From a virus: a stretch of DNA of 35,054 nt. Both the position numbers and the translations under genes were made by a program. A model generated the notes under the pieces. That model worked only from the letters and a program-made list of their open reading frames with translations. It was not told where the DNA came from and ran no database searches. This document shows positions 21,955 through 28,893 of this stretch, in pieces. The stretch covers positions 1 to 35,054 of the IMG/VR virus record IMGVR_UViG_3300043786_000899; one strand, 5' to 3'. Within the stretch, counting starts at the first letter, position 1. Each line of letters begins with the position of its first letter.

Positions 21955-22390
21955 TGTCCAGCCTCCGGATCGCCACGACCGTCCGGGCCTGCTCCCCGGC
22001 GGCCGCGTAGCGGCGCCGGATCAGGGCCTCCACGACCTGGTCGTCGTCGAGCCACACCACCCCGCTGTCGGTGATCGCGTCACAGACCCCTTTCGCCAGG
22101 TTGTCCCAGTCCCCGCACCGGCGCGGCGGGAACAGCGGCGCGGCCTTGGTCAGGCCCCCGTCCCGGCGAAGGTGGCTGGGCGGGCGGTCGATCACGAACG
22201 TCATTTCCACGGCGTGGGCCGCGGCCGACGGGATCTTGGCCGGGGCCACCAGCTTCGCCGCCAGCACCGTGGCGGCCTTGTAGGCGCGGATCCCGTTGTC
22301 GGGGGTGTAGGCGTGGCCCGACCGCGTCATCCGCGCCCTGGGCTGCGGCACGGGCTGGCCGGGGATCTCGAAGGTGAAAGTCGCATCCAT
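21938..22390 (-). CDS. rusA: RusA-family Holliday junction resolvase
   Basis: This 150-residue endonuclease resolves DNA junctions produced by recombination before packaging. It has PGQPVPQPRARMTRSGHAYTP near the N-terminus and the catalytic block CGDWDNLAKGVCDAI (D94, D96 and D104) followed by SGVVWLDDDQVV, as in RusA. It is in the early region with the other DNA-metabolism genes. The length is normal for the family. Confidence 0.93.
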   Translation of the reverse strand: MDATFTFEIPGQPVPQPRARMTRSGHAYTPDNGIRAYKAATVLAAKLVAPAKIPSAAAHAVEMTFVIDRPPSHLRRDGGLTKAAPLFPPRRCGDWDNLAKGVCDAITDSGVVWLDDDQVVEALIRRRYAAAGEQARTVVAIRRLDNAAPP

Positions 22391-22432
22391 GCGACCGTTG
22401 ACGCTACCCCGCCCAGGGCCTGAATCCAGCCG

Positions 22433-22732
22433 CTAGGGGACCGCGTTGATCAGCCGGCTCCGCTCGGCCGCGTGCTCCACCGGCACGTCGCGGAAGTACA
22501 CCACGATCGTCACGTCCGAGTCCTTGCCGTAGATCGCTTTCAGCATGTCCCGGAGATCCTTCAGCCGATCCACACTCGCCCCGGTGAACTCGTCCCGGAA
22601 GGTAGCCCGAAGGAACGTATGGTGCCCGTGGAACTCGTCGACCCAGATCTTGCTCGGCATGTGCTGCCGGTCCTCGTAGATCGTGGCCACGACCTGGGAC
22701 AGCTGCTCGACGGTCACCGAAAGCCTGGGCAT
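22433..22732 (-). CDS. Small hypothetical early protein
   Basis: This 99-residue protein starts at MPRLSVTVEQLSQVVA (ATG 22732) after a GGAGG at ideal spacing, which lies in the end of the preceding micro-gene (TGATG overlap). It is charged and mixed alpha/beta (EFHGHHTFLRATFRDEFTGASVDRLKDLRDMLKAIYG). No family was recognised. Its place between the replication organiser and RusA suggests a role in DNA metabolism. Confidence 0.65.
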   Translation of the reverse strand: MPRLSVTVEQLSQVVATIYEDRQHMPSKIWVDEFHGHHTFLRATFRDEFTGASVDRLKDLRDMLKAIYGKDSDVTIVVYFRDVPVEHAAERSRLINAVP

Positions 22733-22854
22733 CACGAGTCCTCCTGTGCCATCTTCGCCCGCCGGCCGGCCTCGTGAACCACCCACAGGTCCCACAGGGT
22801 CCACCGGGTCACCAGGTAGATCAGGAGCGCGAGCTGGGCCGTCTCGGCGGTCAT
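22732..22854 (-). CDS. 40-residue membrane-type microprotein
   Basis: This short gene runs from an ATG at 22854 overlapping the upstream TGA (ATGA) to a TGA that overlaps the next ATG (TGATG). The product begins MTAETAQLALLIYLVTRW and ends RAKMAQEDS; it has one hydrophobic segment rich in Leu, Trp and Val followed by a basic end. It fills exactly the gap between two coupled genes, which is the main support for it. Confidence 0.6.
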   Translation of the reverse strand: MTAETAQLALLIYLVTRWTLWDLWVVHEAGRRAKMAQEDS

Positions 22855-23744
22855 GACGCCTCCCGAAGCTGCTCGGCCAGGCGGCGGCGGGTGGCCTCGA
22901 GCCGCGCCTCGTCGTCAGGGTCCCAGCCCTTGGCCGGCGGCCGGTCGCCCGGCATCGTCGGCCCGCGCGGCTCCCTGGCGTTGTCGAACTGGCCGCCCAG
23001 GATCTTGTCCACGAAGCCCGGCCCGACGAACTGCGGCAGGGTGACCGGGTCGCGGAAGTATCGGCACCTCGGCAGGTGGCCGATCGCCGCCAGGGCCTTC
23101 TGGAACCAGCCCTCTTCGGCCAGCCGGTCCTCGAGCTGCTCTGGCGGTGCCGGCAGCTGCCAGGGCCGCCCCTTGCCCTCCCGCCAGGCCGTCCGCAGCG
23201 TCTCCCAGCCGGCCGGGCCGGGGTCCGGTGCCTGGTCCCCCGGCGCAGCCGACGGAGGGGAAGAGGAAGAAGAAATTCTCTCTTCTCTCTCTCTTCTCTT
23301 TGACGCGCCCGGCGCGTTGGGCGCACGCGCTGCGCGCGTAGACGTACGCGCCGCGCGCGTAGCGTTACGCGCCGGGCGCGTTTCCCCGTCTTTTTGGGCG
23401 TTTGCCCGCTGGTTGCGGGCCGTGTGGAGCGCCCGGGACTTCGCGGCGTTGGAAAACCGGCGATCCCACCCTGGGATAGCAACGGTTCCGGCCTCCGCGT
23501 CGATCTCCAGCCACCCCACCGACTCGACCGCCCGCCAGAAGGCCTCGTCCCCGCCCACCGCCCTGGCCAGGAGCCGGACCGAGATCCGGGCCTGGCCCTC
23601 CTCGCAGTTGAGCGAGGCCCAGCCCCACAGCATCAGCATCCGCCCCACGACCTGGTCGGTGTCGAGGCCCGTGGCGTCCACGAGCTCGAGGACCTCGGGC
23701 TTCTGGGGCAGGCACACGTCGTACATCAGCCATTCACCGGCCAT
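22851..23744 (-). CDS. Replisome-organiser-like protein (putative replication initiator)
   Basis: The ATG at 23744 follows GGAGG at good spacing and gives 297 residues. The N-terminal ~90 residues (MAGEWLMYDVCLPQKPEVLELVDATGLDTDQVVGRMLMLWGWA...) resemble the winged-helix N-terminus of phage replisome organisers and DnaD-like initiators. A middle low-complexity part (about 105-160, Arg/Ala/Ser/Thr-rich) is encoded by a repeat-rich DNA stretch with iterons, and a C-terminal soluble part has several short helices (RTAWREGKGRPW, EDRLAEEGWFQKAL). The organisation, with the repeats inside the gene, resembles lambda O and its origin. Family assignment is moderate. Confidence 0.7.
   Translation of the reverse strand: MAGEWLMYDVCLPQKPEVLELVDATGLDTDQVVGRMLMLWGWASLNCEEGQARISVRLLARAVGGDEAFWRAVESVGWLEIDAEAGTVAIPGWDRRFSNAAKSRALHTARNQRANAQKDGETRPARNATRAARTSTRAARAPNAPGASKRREREERISSSSSPPSAAPGDQAPDPGPAGWETLRTAWREGKGRPWQLPAPPEQLEDRLAEEGWFQKALAAIGHLPRCRYFRDPVTLPQFVGPGFVDKILGGQFDNAREPRGPTMPGDRPPAKGWDPDDEARLEATRRRLAEQLREAS
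23256..23381. other. Candidate replication origin with iterons inside the initiator gene
   Basis: Two contiguous 21-bp direct repeats (23332-23352 and 23353-23373) share gcgcgcgtag at the start and acgcgcc at the end and differ in the middle; each is nearly palindromic. More cgcg-containing half sites flank them (23302-23331, 23374-23381). On one side lies a purine/pyrimidine-skewed, locally AT-richer tract (23256-23300, aagaggaagaagaaattctc and then tct/ctc repeats) that stands out in this GC-rich DNA and could open easily. Iterons next to such a tract within a replication gene is the layout of lambdoid origins. This is inference. Confidence 0.5.
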
Positions 23745-24075
23745 CACTCGTCCTCCTTGGGACCGCCGTTGCTTTCCACACCGTCGCCTTCCGCCCGCTG
23801 GCGGTCCGCCTGGTCCCCGCCGCCACCACCAGGCCCGCGTCGACGAGCTCGACCCGGCGCGGCCGCTGGGTGCTGGGGTTCATGCCCAGGCCCGTCTGGA
23901 TCTCCTCGTCGGTGGCCCCGGCCGGCCGCCCCCGCAGGAACTCGAGCACAGCGGCCCGGAGCCGGTTGCCGGCCGGCGTGATCTCGCGGGCCGCCGCCAC
24001 CGAAGTGACGCTCTTCCGCTGGGCCGGTGCGAACAGCGGAAGGCCGTCCAGGCGGTCGCTGTAGTAGTCGCTCAT
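23734..24075 (-). CDS. Winged-helix DNA-binding-like protein
   Basis: This 113-residue protein has a helix-turn-helix/winged segment: LRAAVLEFLRGRPAGATDEEIQTGLGMNPSTQRPRRVELVDAGLVV followed by a GTRRTASGRKATVW wing. It is preceded by a good GGAGGG site. It overlaps the replisome-organiser start by 11 bases. It may be a replication or transcription regulator. The 174 bases upstream (24076-24249) contain no gene that I can support. Confidence 0.75.
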   Translation of the reverse strand: MSDYYSDRLDGLPLFAPAQRKSVTSVAAAREITPAGNRLRAAVLEFLRGRPAGATDEEIQTGLGMNPSTQRPRRVELVDAGLVVAAGTRRTASGRKATVWKATAVPRRTSDGR

Positions 24076-24249
24076 CGTTCCCTCCGTGGTGTGCGAGGCC
24101 CCGTGTCGTGGGGCGGACGGCGGATCCGGGTCTGGTGAGGAGCGAACCCTCCCGGGTGTCCGCGGCCGGTGTTACGTCGCGACCGCCGGCGGCGCTCTCC
24201 CTGGGGCCATGGCGAGCCCCTACAGGCCGGGAGCGGCCAGGCGTCACTC

Positions 24250-24711
24250 CTAGAACGGGATGTCGTCGGCGTCCTCGGCCGGCGGCGGGGCGTTGCGGGA
24301 CTTCTTGGCCGGCTCGGCCGGCGGCGGGCCGTCGTCGGCCTCGACCGCGTGGAACGAGCCCACGTTCACGAACACCCGGCCCTCGCGGCCCGGCTTGTGG
24401 TAGACCCGGGCGCGGACCTTGCGGTCGATCAGGTCGCCCGGCTCCATCCGCTGCCAGTCGTCGGCGCTGATCCCCAGGGCCACCGGCAGCCCGGCCACGA
24501 TCTTCCGCGCCCAGGTCTTGTCGCGGGGGAAGCCCGCGAACACCCACCCGTAGGCCTTGTCCGGGTGGACGAGCGTTAGCTCGAGCTTGTCGGCGTCGAG
24601 CTTGACCTGGTGGATCTTGAGGTCGTGATGCCCCTCGGGCACGGGCTGGCGATCGGCCCGCTCCTTCGGCGGTGCGGTGTCCTCGAAGTCCTCATCCAGC
24701 GGCCAGTCCAT
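24250..24711 (-). CDS. SSB-like protein with acidic DDIPF tail
   Basis: This 153-residue protein has a DNA-binding-type beta domain (HDLKIHQVKLDADKLELTLVHPDKAYGWVFAGF) and a C-terminal region rich in Pro, Ala and Asp that ends DADDIPF. That acidic tip is the hallmark by which SSB proteins contact partner proteins such as helicases and recombinases. The core resembles the phage DUF669-type family more than classical SSB. It lies with the ATPase and replication gene in the early region and probably protects single-stranded phage DNA. An AAAGGTGA site precedes the ATG. Confidence 0.75.
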   Translation of the reverse strand: MDWPLDEDFEDTAPPKERADRQPVPEGHHDLKIHQVKLDADKLELTLVHPDKAYGWVFAGFPRDKTWARKIVAGLPVALGISADDWQRMEPGDLIDRKVRARVYHKPGREGRVFVNVGSFHAVEADDGPPPAEPAKKSRNAPPPAEDADDIPF

Positions 24712-24970
24712 GTGTCACCTTTCTTGCAACAAGTCCCTCGCGGTCCGCATACGCTCGGACCGCCTCGATGTGTTCCGGCTGGTAGGCGAATACCCCGTAG
24801 TGTTTGGGCGGCGGCCACAGGCCGGCCGCCTTCAGGACGGGCTTCACCTCCCAGATCCCCATGGCGATCTGTTCATCGACGAGGAGCTTCTTGACCTGGC
24901 GGCGGGTCAGGCCCTGGTCCATCCAGTCGCCCCTCATCCGGGTCCAGGTGCTATGCCACGGTGCTGACAT
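24692..24970 (-). CDS. Small early protein with helix-turn-helix-like N-terminus
   Basis: The ATG at 24970 (MSAPWHSTWTRM) has GGGAGG at good distance; 92 residues. Its sequence GLTRRQVKKLLVDEQIAMGIWEVKPVLKAAGLWPPPKHYGVFAYQPEHIEAVRAYADRE looks like a small MerR- or excisionase-like winged helix with a following helix. It overlaps the end of the upstream gene and the start of the SSB-like gene. Function is unknown. Confidence 0.65.
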   Translation of the reverse strand: MSAPWHSTWTRMRGDWMDQGLTRRQVKKLLVDEQIAMGIWEVKPVLKAAGLWPPPKHYGVFAYQPEHIEAVRAYADREGLVARKVTHGLAAG

Positions 24971-25226
24971 CACGCCCCTCCCGCAGCGCTGCGGCCTGGG
25001 CCGCAAACCGATCGGCCAGCAGCTGGCACCGTTCGGCCAGCTTGGCCAGCGCCTGCTCGAGGCTCGGGTGCCAGCGGTCGCTAATCTCCATGATCAGGCC
25101 GCCGTCGCGGACCATGTCCGTCCCGTTGACGTTGACGATCTCGCCTGTGCCGACCCAGTAGCCCAGGCCGTAAGTCGCGATGCCCTCGGTCGAATAGGCG
25201 CGGTACATCTTCTGCGGCTCGCTCAT
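24951..25226 (-). CDS. Small hypothetical early protein
   Basis: This 91-residue protein starts at MSEPQKMYRAYSTEGIATYGLGYWVGTGEIVNVNG, preceded by AGGAGG at good spacing, and overlaps the ATPase stop as ATGA. The first half suggests a compact beta fold and the second half a long helix (QALAKLAERCQLLADRFAAQAAAL). No family was recognised. It is translationally coupled to the ATPase. Confidence 0.65.
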   Translation of the reverse strand: MSEPQKMYRAYSTEGIATYGLGYWVGTGEIVNVNGTDMVRDGGLIMEISDRWHPSLEQALAKLAERCQLLADRFAAQAAALREGRDVSTVA

Positions 25227-26158
25227 GTCGCGGCCTCCTGCGGCGCCGGCTCGATCTCCTGGTGGCGGGCGTTGATCAGCCCCATCAGCTCGGCGACCTC
25301 GACCTCCGTCAGCTGGCCGTCGCTGGAGAGCTCGTCGATCCGGTCGCCAGCCCGGCCGAGGGTCTTCACCGTCTTGGCAGCGGCGATAAACGACCGGGCC
25401 ATCTCGAAGGCGTCCGCCACCGGCGGCTTCGCCACCGGCTTGGGGCCGGCGAAGATCGGAGCCAGGGCCTCGATCGTCATCGGCAGCTCGGGGGCCAGTC
25501 CGAACCGGTTCTTGGCGTCGAAGGCCGCGGACCGCTCGGTGAACAGGACCCGTTCCTTTCCGCCCTTCGCCCGCGTCCGGCCGTCCGAGCCCTCGACGAG
25601 CCGCGTCCGGTAGTTCGCGAACAAGAGCAGGTCGGACCACTCCTTCACGAGCGGCCCGACTTGCTTCGTCAGCTTCAGCTCGTAACGGTCCCAGCCCTCG
25701 TCCATGTCTGGCGGGGTGGTCCGCTTGACGGTCGAGTGTCCGACCAGGACGACGTGGACCCCCTTGTCGACGAGTTGGTCGCACAGTCCCAGGAGCGTGG
25801 AGAACTGCTCGGCCAGCTTCGTGTAGCCCTTGCCAAAACCGTAGTCCTCGACCGACTTCTTCCCGTCCTTCCGGAGCATGTGCTCGAGGAGCGACCGCTC
25901 GGCCCAGTCGATGGAGTCGAGCACGACCGTGGCGAATCCCTGCGGGTCGCCGGTCAGATCGACCAGGGCACCGTAGAGCGTCATCCAGTCGCCGCACCGC
26001 ACGCGGGCACAGTCGATCCGGCCTGTCCCGTCCTCGGTGTCGAGGATCACCGGGCTCGGCCACTGGGCCGCCAGGGTGGACTTGCCGATCCCTTCGGTCC
26101 CGTACAACACGCCCCGGGTCGCCCCGGCCTTGATCCCTCGCTCGATCTTCAGAGCCAT
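25223..26158 (-). CDS. Phage P-loop ATPase, RecA/Sak4-like
   Basis: This 311-residue protein has a Walker A motif GTEGIGKST (20-28), a Walker B strand ATVVLDSIDWAE (D81), HVVLVGHSTVKR and a sensor-like LLLFANYRTR. This is the architecture of phage nucleotide-binding ATPases related to RecA/Sak4, which promote single-strand annealing or recombination with a phage SSB. The C-terminal quarter is a linker and helical tail (VEVAELMGLINARHQEIEP). Nearby SSB-like, RusA and initiator genes fit a recombination-dependent replication set. The start has GGGAGG upstream and overlaps the previous stop as TAATG. Confidence 0.88.
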   Translation of the reverse strand: MALKIERGIKAGATRGVLYGTEGIGKSTLAAQWPSPVILDTEDGTGRIDCARVRCGDWMTLYGALVDLTGDPQGFATVVLDSIDWAERSLLEHMLRKDGKKSVEDYGFGKGYTKLAEQFSTLLGLCDQLVDKGVHVVLVGHSTVKRTTPPDMDEGWDRYELKLTKQVGPLVKEWSDLLLFANYRTRLVEGSDGRTRAKGGKERVLFTERSAAFDAKNRFGLAPELPMTIEALAPIFAGPKPVAKPPVADAFEMARSFIAAAKTVKTLGRAGDRIDELSSDGQLTEVEVAELMGLINARHQEIEPAPQEAAT

Positions 26159-26394
26159 TACTCGTCCTCCCCTTGGTGTGAATGGTGGGGCGACGGTCCC
26201 TCGTCGCCCCACGCGTCGATCCATCCCTGGCGGCCGGCCTCCGGCCGGCTTCCTGTGCGGTCCCGCCGTCCGTTGGCGAGCCGCTCCTCCTGGTACTTCC
26301 AGCCGATCGCCACCACCACCAGGCACACCGTGCCCAGGATCAGCAGCGACGAGCCGACGATCAGCCAAATCCCGATGAGCGCGGGCGTTGTCAT
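26158..26394 (-). CDS. Small membrane protein
   Basis: This 78-residue protein has one hydrophobic segment near the N-terminus (TTPALIGIWLIVGSSLLILGTVCLVVVAIGW; about 3-32) followed by a charged C-terminus with HHSHQGEDE. It is coupled by ATGA on one side and TAATG on the other. Small early membrane proteins may affect host functions or superinfection; the sequence does not tell. Confidence 0.65.
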   Translation of the reverse strand: MTTPALIGIWLIVGSSLLILGTVCLVVVAIGWKYQEERLANGRRDRTGSRPEAGRQGWIDAWGDEGPSPHHSHQGEDE

Positions 26395-26639
26395 TCCCAG
26401 ACCCTCCCGTCTTCGTCGCGGAGATACGGCAGGGCGTCCTCCAGTGCCGCGCGCCACTCGGCCACGCGGGACGGCGGGATCCGGTAGAGACCGGTCCCCA
26501 TACAGACCATCGAGTCGGCCATCGCCGCGCCGGTGGACAGCGGCTTCAGGACCTTCGCCAGGTGGTAGGTCTTCCGCTGGAGCCAGCGGGACTCCGGCCC
26601 CTTGCGGTTGGTCGCTCGGTGGTGTGCCATCCTTGGCAT
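26391..26639 (-). CDS. Small hypothetical early protein
   Basis: This 82-residue protein starts at the ATG at 26639 (MPRMAHHRATNRK), with AGGA at suitable spacing; a second ATG three codons later is possible. It is basic at the N-terminus and ends YRIPPSRVAEWRAALEDALPYLRDEDGRVWE. It is coupled to the next gene by ATGA. No family was recognised. Confidence 0.6.
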   Translation of the reverse strand: MPRMAHHRATNRKGPESRWLQRKTYHLAKVLKPLSTGAAMADSMVCMGTGLYRIPPSRVAEWRAALEDALPYLRDEDGRVWE

Positions 26640-26648
26640 GGGTGATTC

Positions 26649-26909
26649 CTAGAAGGGGAGGACGTGGCCTTCGGGAAAGGGGCGCGGGTCGATCACAGCG
26701 ATCCCCGACCCGTCCTCGTGTTCGACGATCAGCAGCGACTTCCCGTGCTCGACGGAGGTCCCGATCACGCGGGCCGGCTCGTAGCCCCCGTCCCACTCCT
26801 GGCGGCGGTAGGTCACCCGGTCGCCGATGGCGAAGGTGTTGAGCTCCCGCAGGCCCTCGGCCGCGGCCGCGGCCTCCGCATCCCCCGGCATCCGATCAGC
26901 GGCTTCCAT
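26649..26909 (-). CDS. Small hypothetical early protein with SH3-like core
   Basis: The start is the ATG at 26909 (MEAADRMPGD), preceded by AGGAGA at seven bases; 86 residues. After an Ala-rich N-terminal part it has FAIGDRVTYRRQEWDGGYEPARVIGTSVEHGKSLLIVEHEDGSG, a small beta-barrel-like (KOW/SH3) pattern. Function unknown. Confidence 0.6.
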   Translation of the reverse strand: MEAADRMPGDAEAAAAAEGLRELNTFAIGDRVTYRRQEWDGGYEPARVIGTSVEHGKSLLIVEHEDGSGIAVIDPRPFPEGHVLPF

Positions 26910-26934
26910 GCCTATGTCTCCTATCGCACTTTGA

Positions 26935-27006
26935 TTAGCCCGCAAGACCTGCAGCGACGAGCCGAAGGATCACGACGAGCAACTCGACCCATACCGTGGC
27001 GTTCAT
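26935..27006 (-). CDS. 23-residue hydrophobic microprotein (candidate)
   Basis: A short frame MNATVWVELLVVILRLV...LAG ends at a TAA at 26937-26935. It is preceded by AGGGAGG five bases upstream of the ATG, and is almost wholly hydrophobic, like a single membrane helix. It would be the first gene after the promoter-like sequence at 27064-27093. It is a candidate, not a proven gene. Confidence 0.4.
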   Translation of the reverse strand: MNATVWVELLVVILRLVAAGLAG

Positions 27007-27063
27007 GTGTGCCTCCCTGCACTGGATGGGTTCGACCGTCACGCCATCCATGACGCGAGTGGG

Positions 27064-27093
27064 AACCTACGTCAGTTATCGAACATTGGTCAA
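27064..27093 (-). promoter_or_regulatory. Sigma-70-like promoter candidate for the early region
   Basis: On the minus strand TTGACC (27093-27088) matches the -35 hexamer in five of six bases; 18 bases later lies TAGGTT (27069-27064), a weak -10 match (three of six). The whole 27.0-27.16 kb segment is locally AT-richer than its surroundings and contains no other supported gene besides the microprotein. It would start the transcript of the microprotein and the following early genes. Confidence 0.4.
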
Positions 27094-27156
27094 GCCCACT
27101 TGGGTAAAAATCTTGGGGCCGGTTTTTGCCGTGGAAAACGCGGGCTTCGGGACGTG

Positions 27157-27453
27157 CTAGCGTCCGGCGACTTGAGAGATCAGGTCGGAGACCTGGCCCT
27201 TCGTGGCCCGCTTCGGGATCTTGATCCCGAGATCAGCGGCGTACTCGAGCTGCCGCTGGGTGGGCGGGTCGTTACGCCACGCGTCCGGATGTCGCGGCCA
27301 GGAGAACCAGCCCGCCACGGCCAAGACGCCAGCGATCCCGAACACAGTAGCTCGCCCGTGGTCGACAGCCACCGCCAGGAGCGCGAGGACGGCCGCCACT
27401 CCGAGCATCATGAAGGCAGTGACGATCCGGACCGCGTACTTGAACAGTTCCAC
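27157..27453 (-). CDS. Small membrane protein with conserved C-terminal helix pair
   Basis: This 98-residue protein starts with GTG (27453) after a GGGGGTGA site. It has two hydrophobic segments (RIVTAFMMLGVAAVLALLAVAV and TVFGIAGVLAVAGWF) and a C-terminal PPTQRQLEYAADLGIKIPKRATKGQVSDLISQ unit, a helix pair seen in many phage and host proteins (PTxxQLxYAxxLGI...TKGxxSxLI). It may be an immunity or superinfection-exclusion protein; this is a guess from location beside the integration module. Confidence 0.65.
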   Translation of the reverse strand: MELFKYAVRIVTAFMMLGVAAVLALLAVAVDHGRATVFGIAGVLAVAGWFSWPRHPDAWRNDPPTQRQLEYAADLGIKIPKRATKGQVSDLISQVAGR

Positions 27454-27476
27454 GGATCACCCCCTGACACTTCCGG

Positions 27477-27728
27477 TCAGGCGGCGGTCCCCTTCCGTGG
27501 CCGGCCACCGCGCTCTTTTACGACGGCGGCGTTCTCCCTGGCCAGCCGTTTCACGTCGGCCAAATCGTAGTAGATGCGGCGGGGGGATTCCACCCACCGC
27601 CGCAGCTTGCCTTCGCGGCCCAGCCTGGCGATGTGAGTCATAGAGACCCCGTAGACGCTGGCGGCCTTCTCAGCGTTGACCAGCTCGCGGCCGGTCACGG
27701 GGTCGGTGATCTTTGGCATGGCGGGCAT
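27477..27728 (-). CDS. Excisionase-like HTH protein
   Basis: This 83-residue protein starts at the ATG at 27728 (MPAMPKITDPV) behind GGAGGA; an internal ATG at 27719 is possible. It contains a MerR/excisionase-type helix-turn-helix: LVNAEKAASVYGVSMTHIARLGREGKLRRWVESPRRIYYDLADVKRLAREN. It is divergently adjacent to the integrase, with 277 bases between them. A role as excisionase or as a small lysogeny regulator is likely. Confidence 0.8.
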   Translation of the reverse strand: MPAMPKITDPVTGRELVNAEKAASVYGVSMTHIARLGREGKLRRWVESPRRIYYDLADVKRLARENAAVVKERGGRPRKGTAA

Positions 27729-27814
27729 CGTATGGCGGCTCCTCCGTGAATCCATACGGGGCCGGCTTGCCCCGAGCCCACCCCTGGGCGTAGCGTTCCG
27801 TGCTGGCGAGATCG

Positions 27815-27855
27815 CCGGATCCTTCGGTCCCCGTGAGGGGATCCGAAGGTTCCGG
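27815..27855. repeat. Large imperfect inverted repeat in the xis-int intergenic region
   Basis: Arms CCGGATCCTTCGG (27815-27827) and CCGAAGGTTCCGG (27843-27855) pair at 12 of 13 positions, and the space between them contains a second stem TCCCC (27828-27832) / GGGGA (27837-27841) with a GTGA loop. This is the strongest secondary-structure signal in the 277-base region between the excisionase-like gene and the integrase (27729-28005). It could be part of attP, a bidirectional terminator, or a regulatory hairpin. A further short hairpin GGCAA-CTTTT-TTGCC lies at 27944-27958. Confidence 0.5.
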
Positions 27856-28005
27856 AATGGCGGGGACAGGAGCCAAAACGGCGAAGCCCCTACCATCCGC
27901 ACGACCCGCGCCAGCCGCGCCCGAATGGATCAACGGCGCGGAAGGCAACTTTTTTGCCGACCCCCCGCACGGATGCGACCTATCCCTCTGGAGGAGGTCG
28001 CCACG

Positions 28006-28893
28006 ATGTTTCTTGATCAGTTTCTCGACACGGTCTATGTGCCCCTTAAACTTCGCGGCCGATCGCCTGAATCGGTCCGCCTGCTACGCCACGCGATCAA
28101 CCAGTTCTCGAAACACTTGGGCCGGCCGGCCACGCTCGACGACTTCGAAGACCTGGCGGTGAGCCAGTTCCTGGCGGCGAGGTCGGCCAAGTTGTCGCCG
28201 AACTCTGTAGCCCGGGAGCGGTCTGGCCTCCTGGCCCTGTGGAATCTGGCCCAGGCCCGCGGCCTCGTCCGCCTGCGGCCCCTGGTGGCCCCGGAGTTGA
28301 TACCGGAGCGAACACCCCGGGCCTTCACCGAGGCCGAACTGGGCCGCCTGTGGGCCTCCTGCGGCCAGGTCCGCGGGTACGTCGGCCCGATCCCTGCCGG
28401 GGCCTGGTTCCAGGCCCTGCTCGGCGTGCTGTTCTATTCAGGCGAGCGGATCACGGCGGTCCTCCGGGTCAAGAAAACCGGATGGAGCCGGCCCTGGCTG
28501 GCCGTCCCGGCCGAGGCCCGGAAGGGGAGCCGGAAGCCGGCGACCTATGCCCTGCCCGACCACGTCGCCGACCTGGTCGACCAGGTGTCCCGTCACGACG
28601 GGCCGGGGCTGTTCCTGTGGCCGGCCACCGACACGGCCCTCCGCGAGCGGTGGAAGGTGATCACCCGCCGGGCCGGGCTGGGGGATGGACCGGAGGTCCA
28701 GTTCCACGCACTTCGGCGGTCGTTCGCCAGTTGGCTGGCGGCCGCCGGCGGTGACCCTCGGCAGGCCCTGGGGCACTCGTCCGAAAAGGTCACCCGGCGC
28801 TACCTCGACCCCCGGATCACCGAGGCCGGCCGCCCTGCCCCGTGGCAGCTGCTCCCGCGGATCTGGTCGGAGCCAGACTCGCCGGCGGCCTAG
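28006..28893 (+). CDS. int: Tyrosine-recombinase integrase
   Basis: This 295-residue enzyme starts at MFLDQFLDTV behind a strong GGAGGAGG site eight bases upstream; the longer open frame before it is non-coding. It has an N-terminal SAM-like core-binding part (residues 1-95) and a catalytic domain with R148 (GERIT), a candidate lysine (K173), H234 and R237 (HALRRSF), H257 (GHSS) and the nucleophile Y266 (RRYLDP). All catalytic residues are present, so it should be active. It catalyses integration and, with the excisionase, excision. Its TAG stop overlaps the convergent glycosyltransferase stop (CTAG). Confidence 0.95.
   Translation: MFLDQFLDTVYVPLKLRGRSPESVRLLRHAINQFSKHLGRPATLDDFEDLAVSQFLAARSAKLSPNSVARERSGLLALWNLAQARGLVRLRPLVAPELIPERTPRAFTEAELGRLWASCGQVRGYVGPIPAGAWFQALLGVLFYSGERITAVLRVKKTGWSRPWLAVPAEARKGSRKPATYALPDHVADLVDQVSRHDGPGLFLWPATDTALRERWKVITRRAGLGDGPEVQFHALRRSFASWLAAAGGDPRQALGHSSEKVTRRYLDPRITEAGRPAPWQLLPRIWSEPDSPAA

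Noticed and set aside
23302-23381. CRISPR array in the repeated cgcg region
   Set aside because: The repeats are contiguous, only two complete units exist, there are no unique spacers and the region is in a coding frame.
22774-24138. Plus-strand open frame of 454 codons
   Set aside because: Antisense to the replisome-organiser-like gene and its neighbours; Arg/Ser/Ala/Pro-rich with no recognisable motif.
25262-26842. Plus-strand open frame of 526 codons
   Set aside because: Antisense to the P-loop ATPase and small early genes, with no motifs; a high-GC shadow.
27944-27958. Intrinsic terminator before the integrase
   Set aside because: The hairpin GGCAA/TTGCC has its T-run inside the loop rather than after the stem, so it lacks the layout of an intrinsic terminator.
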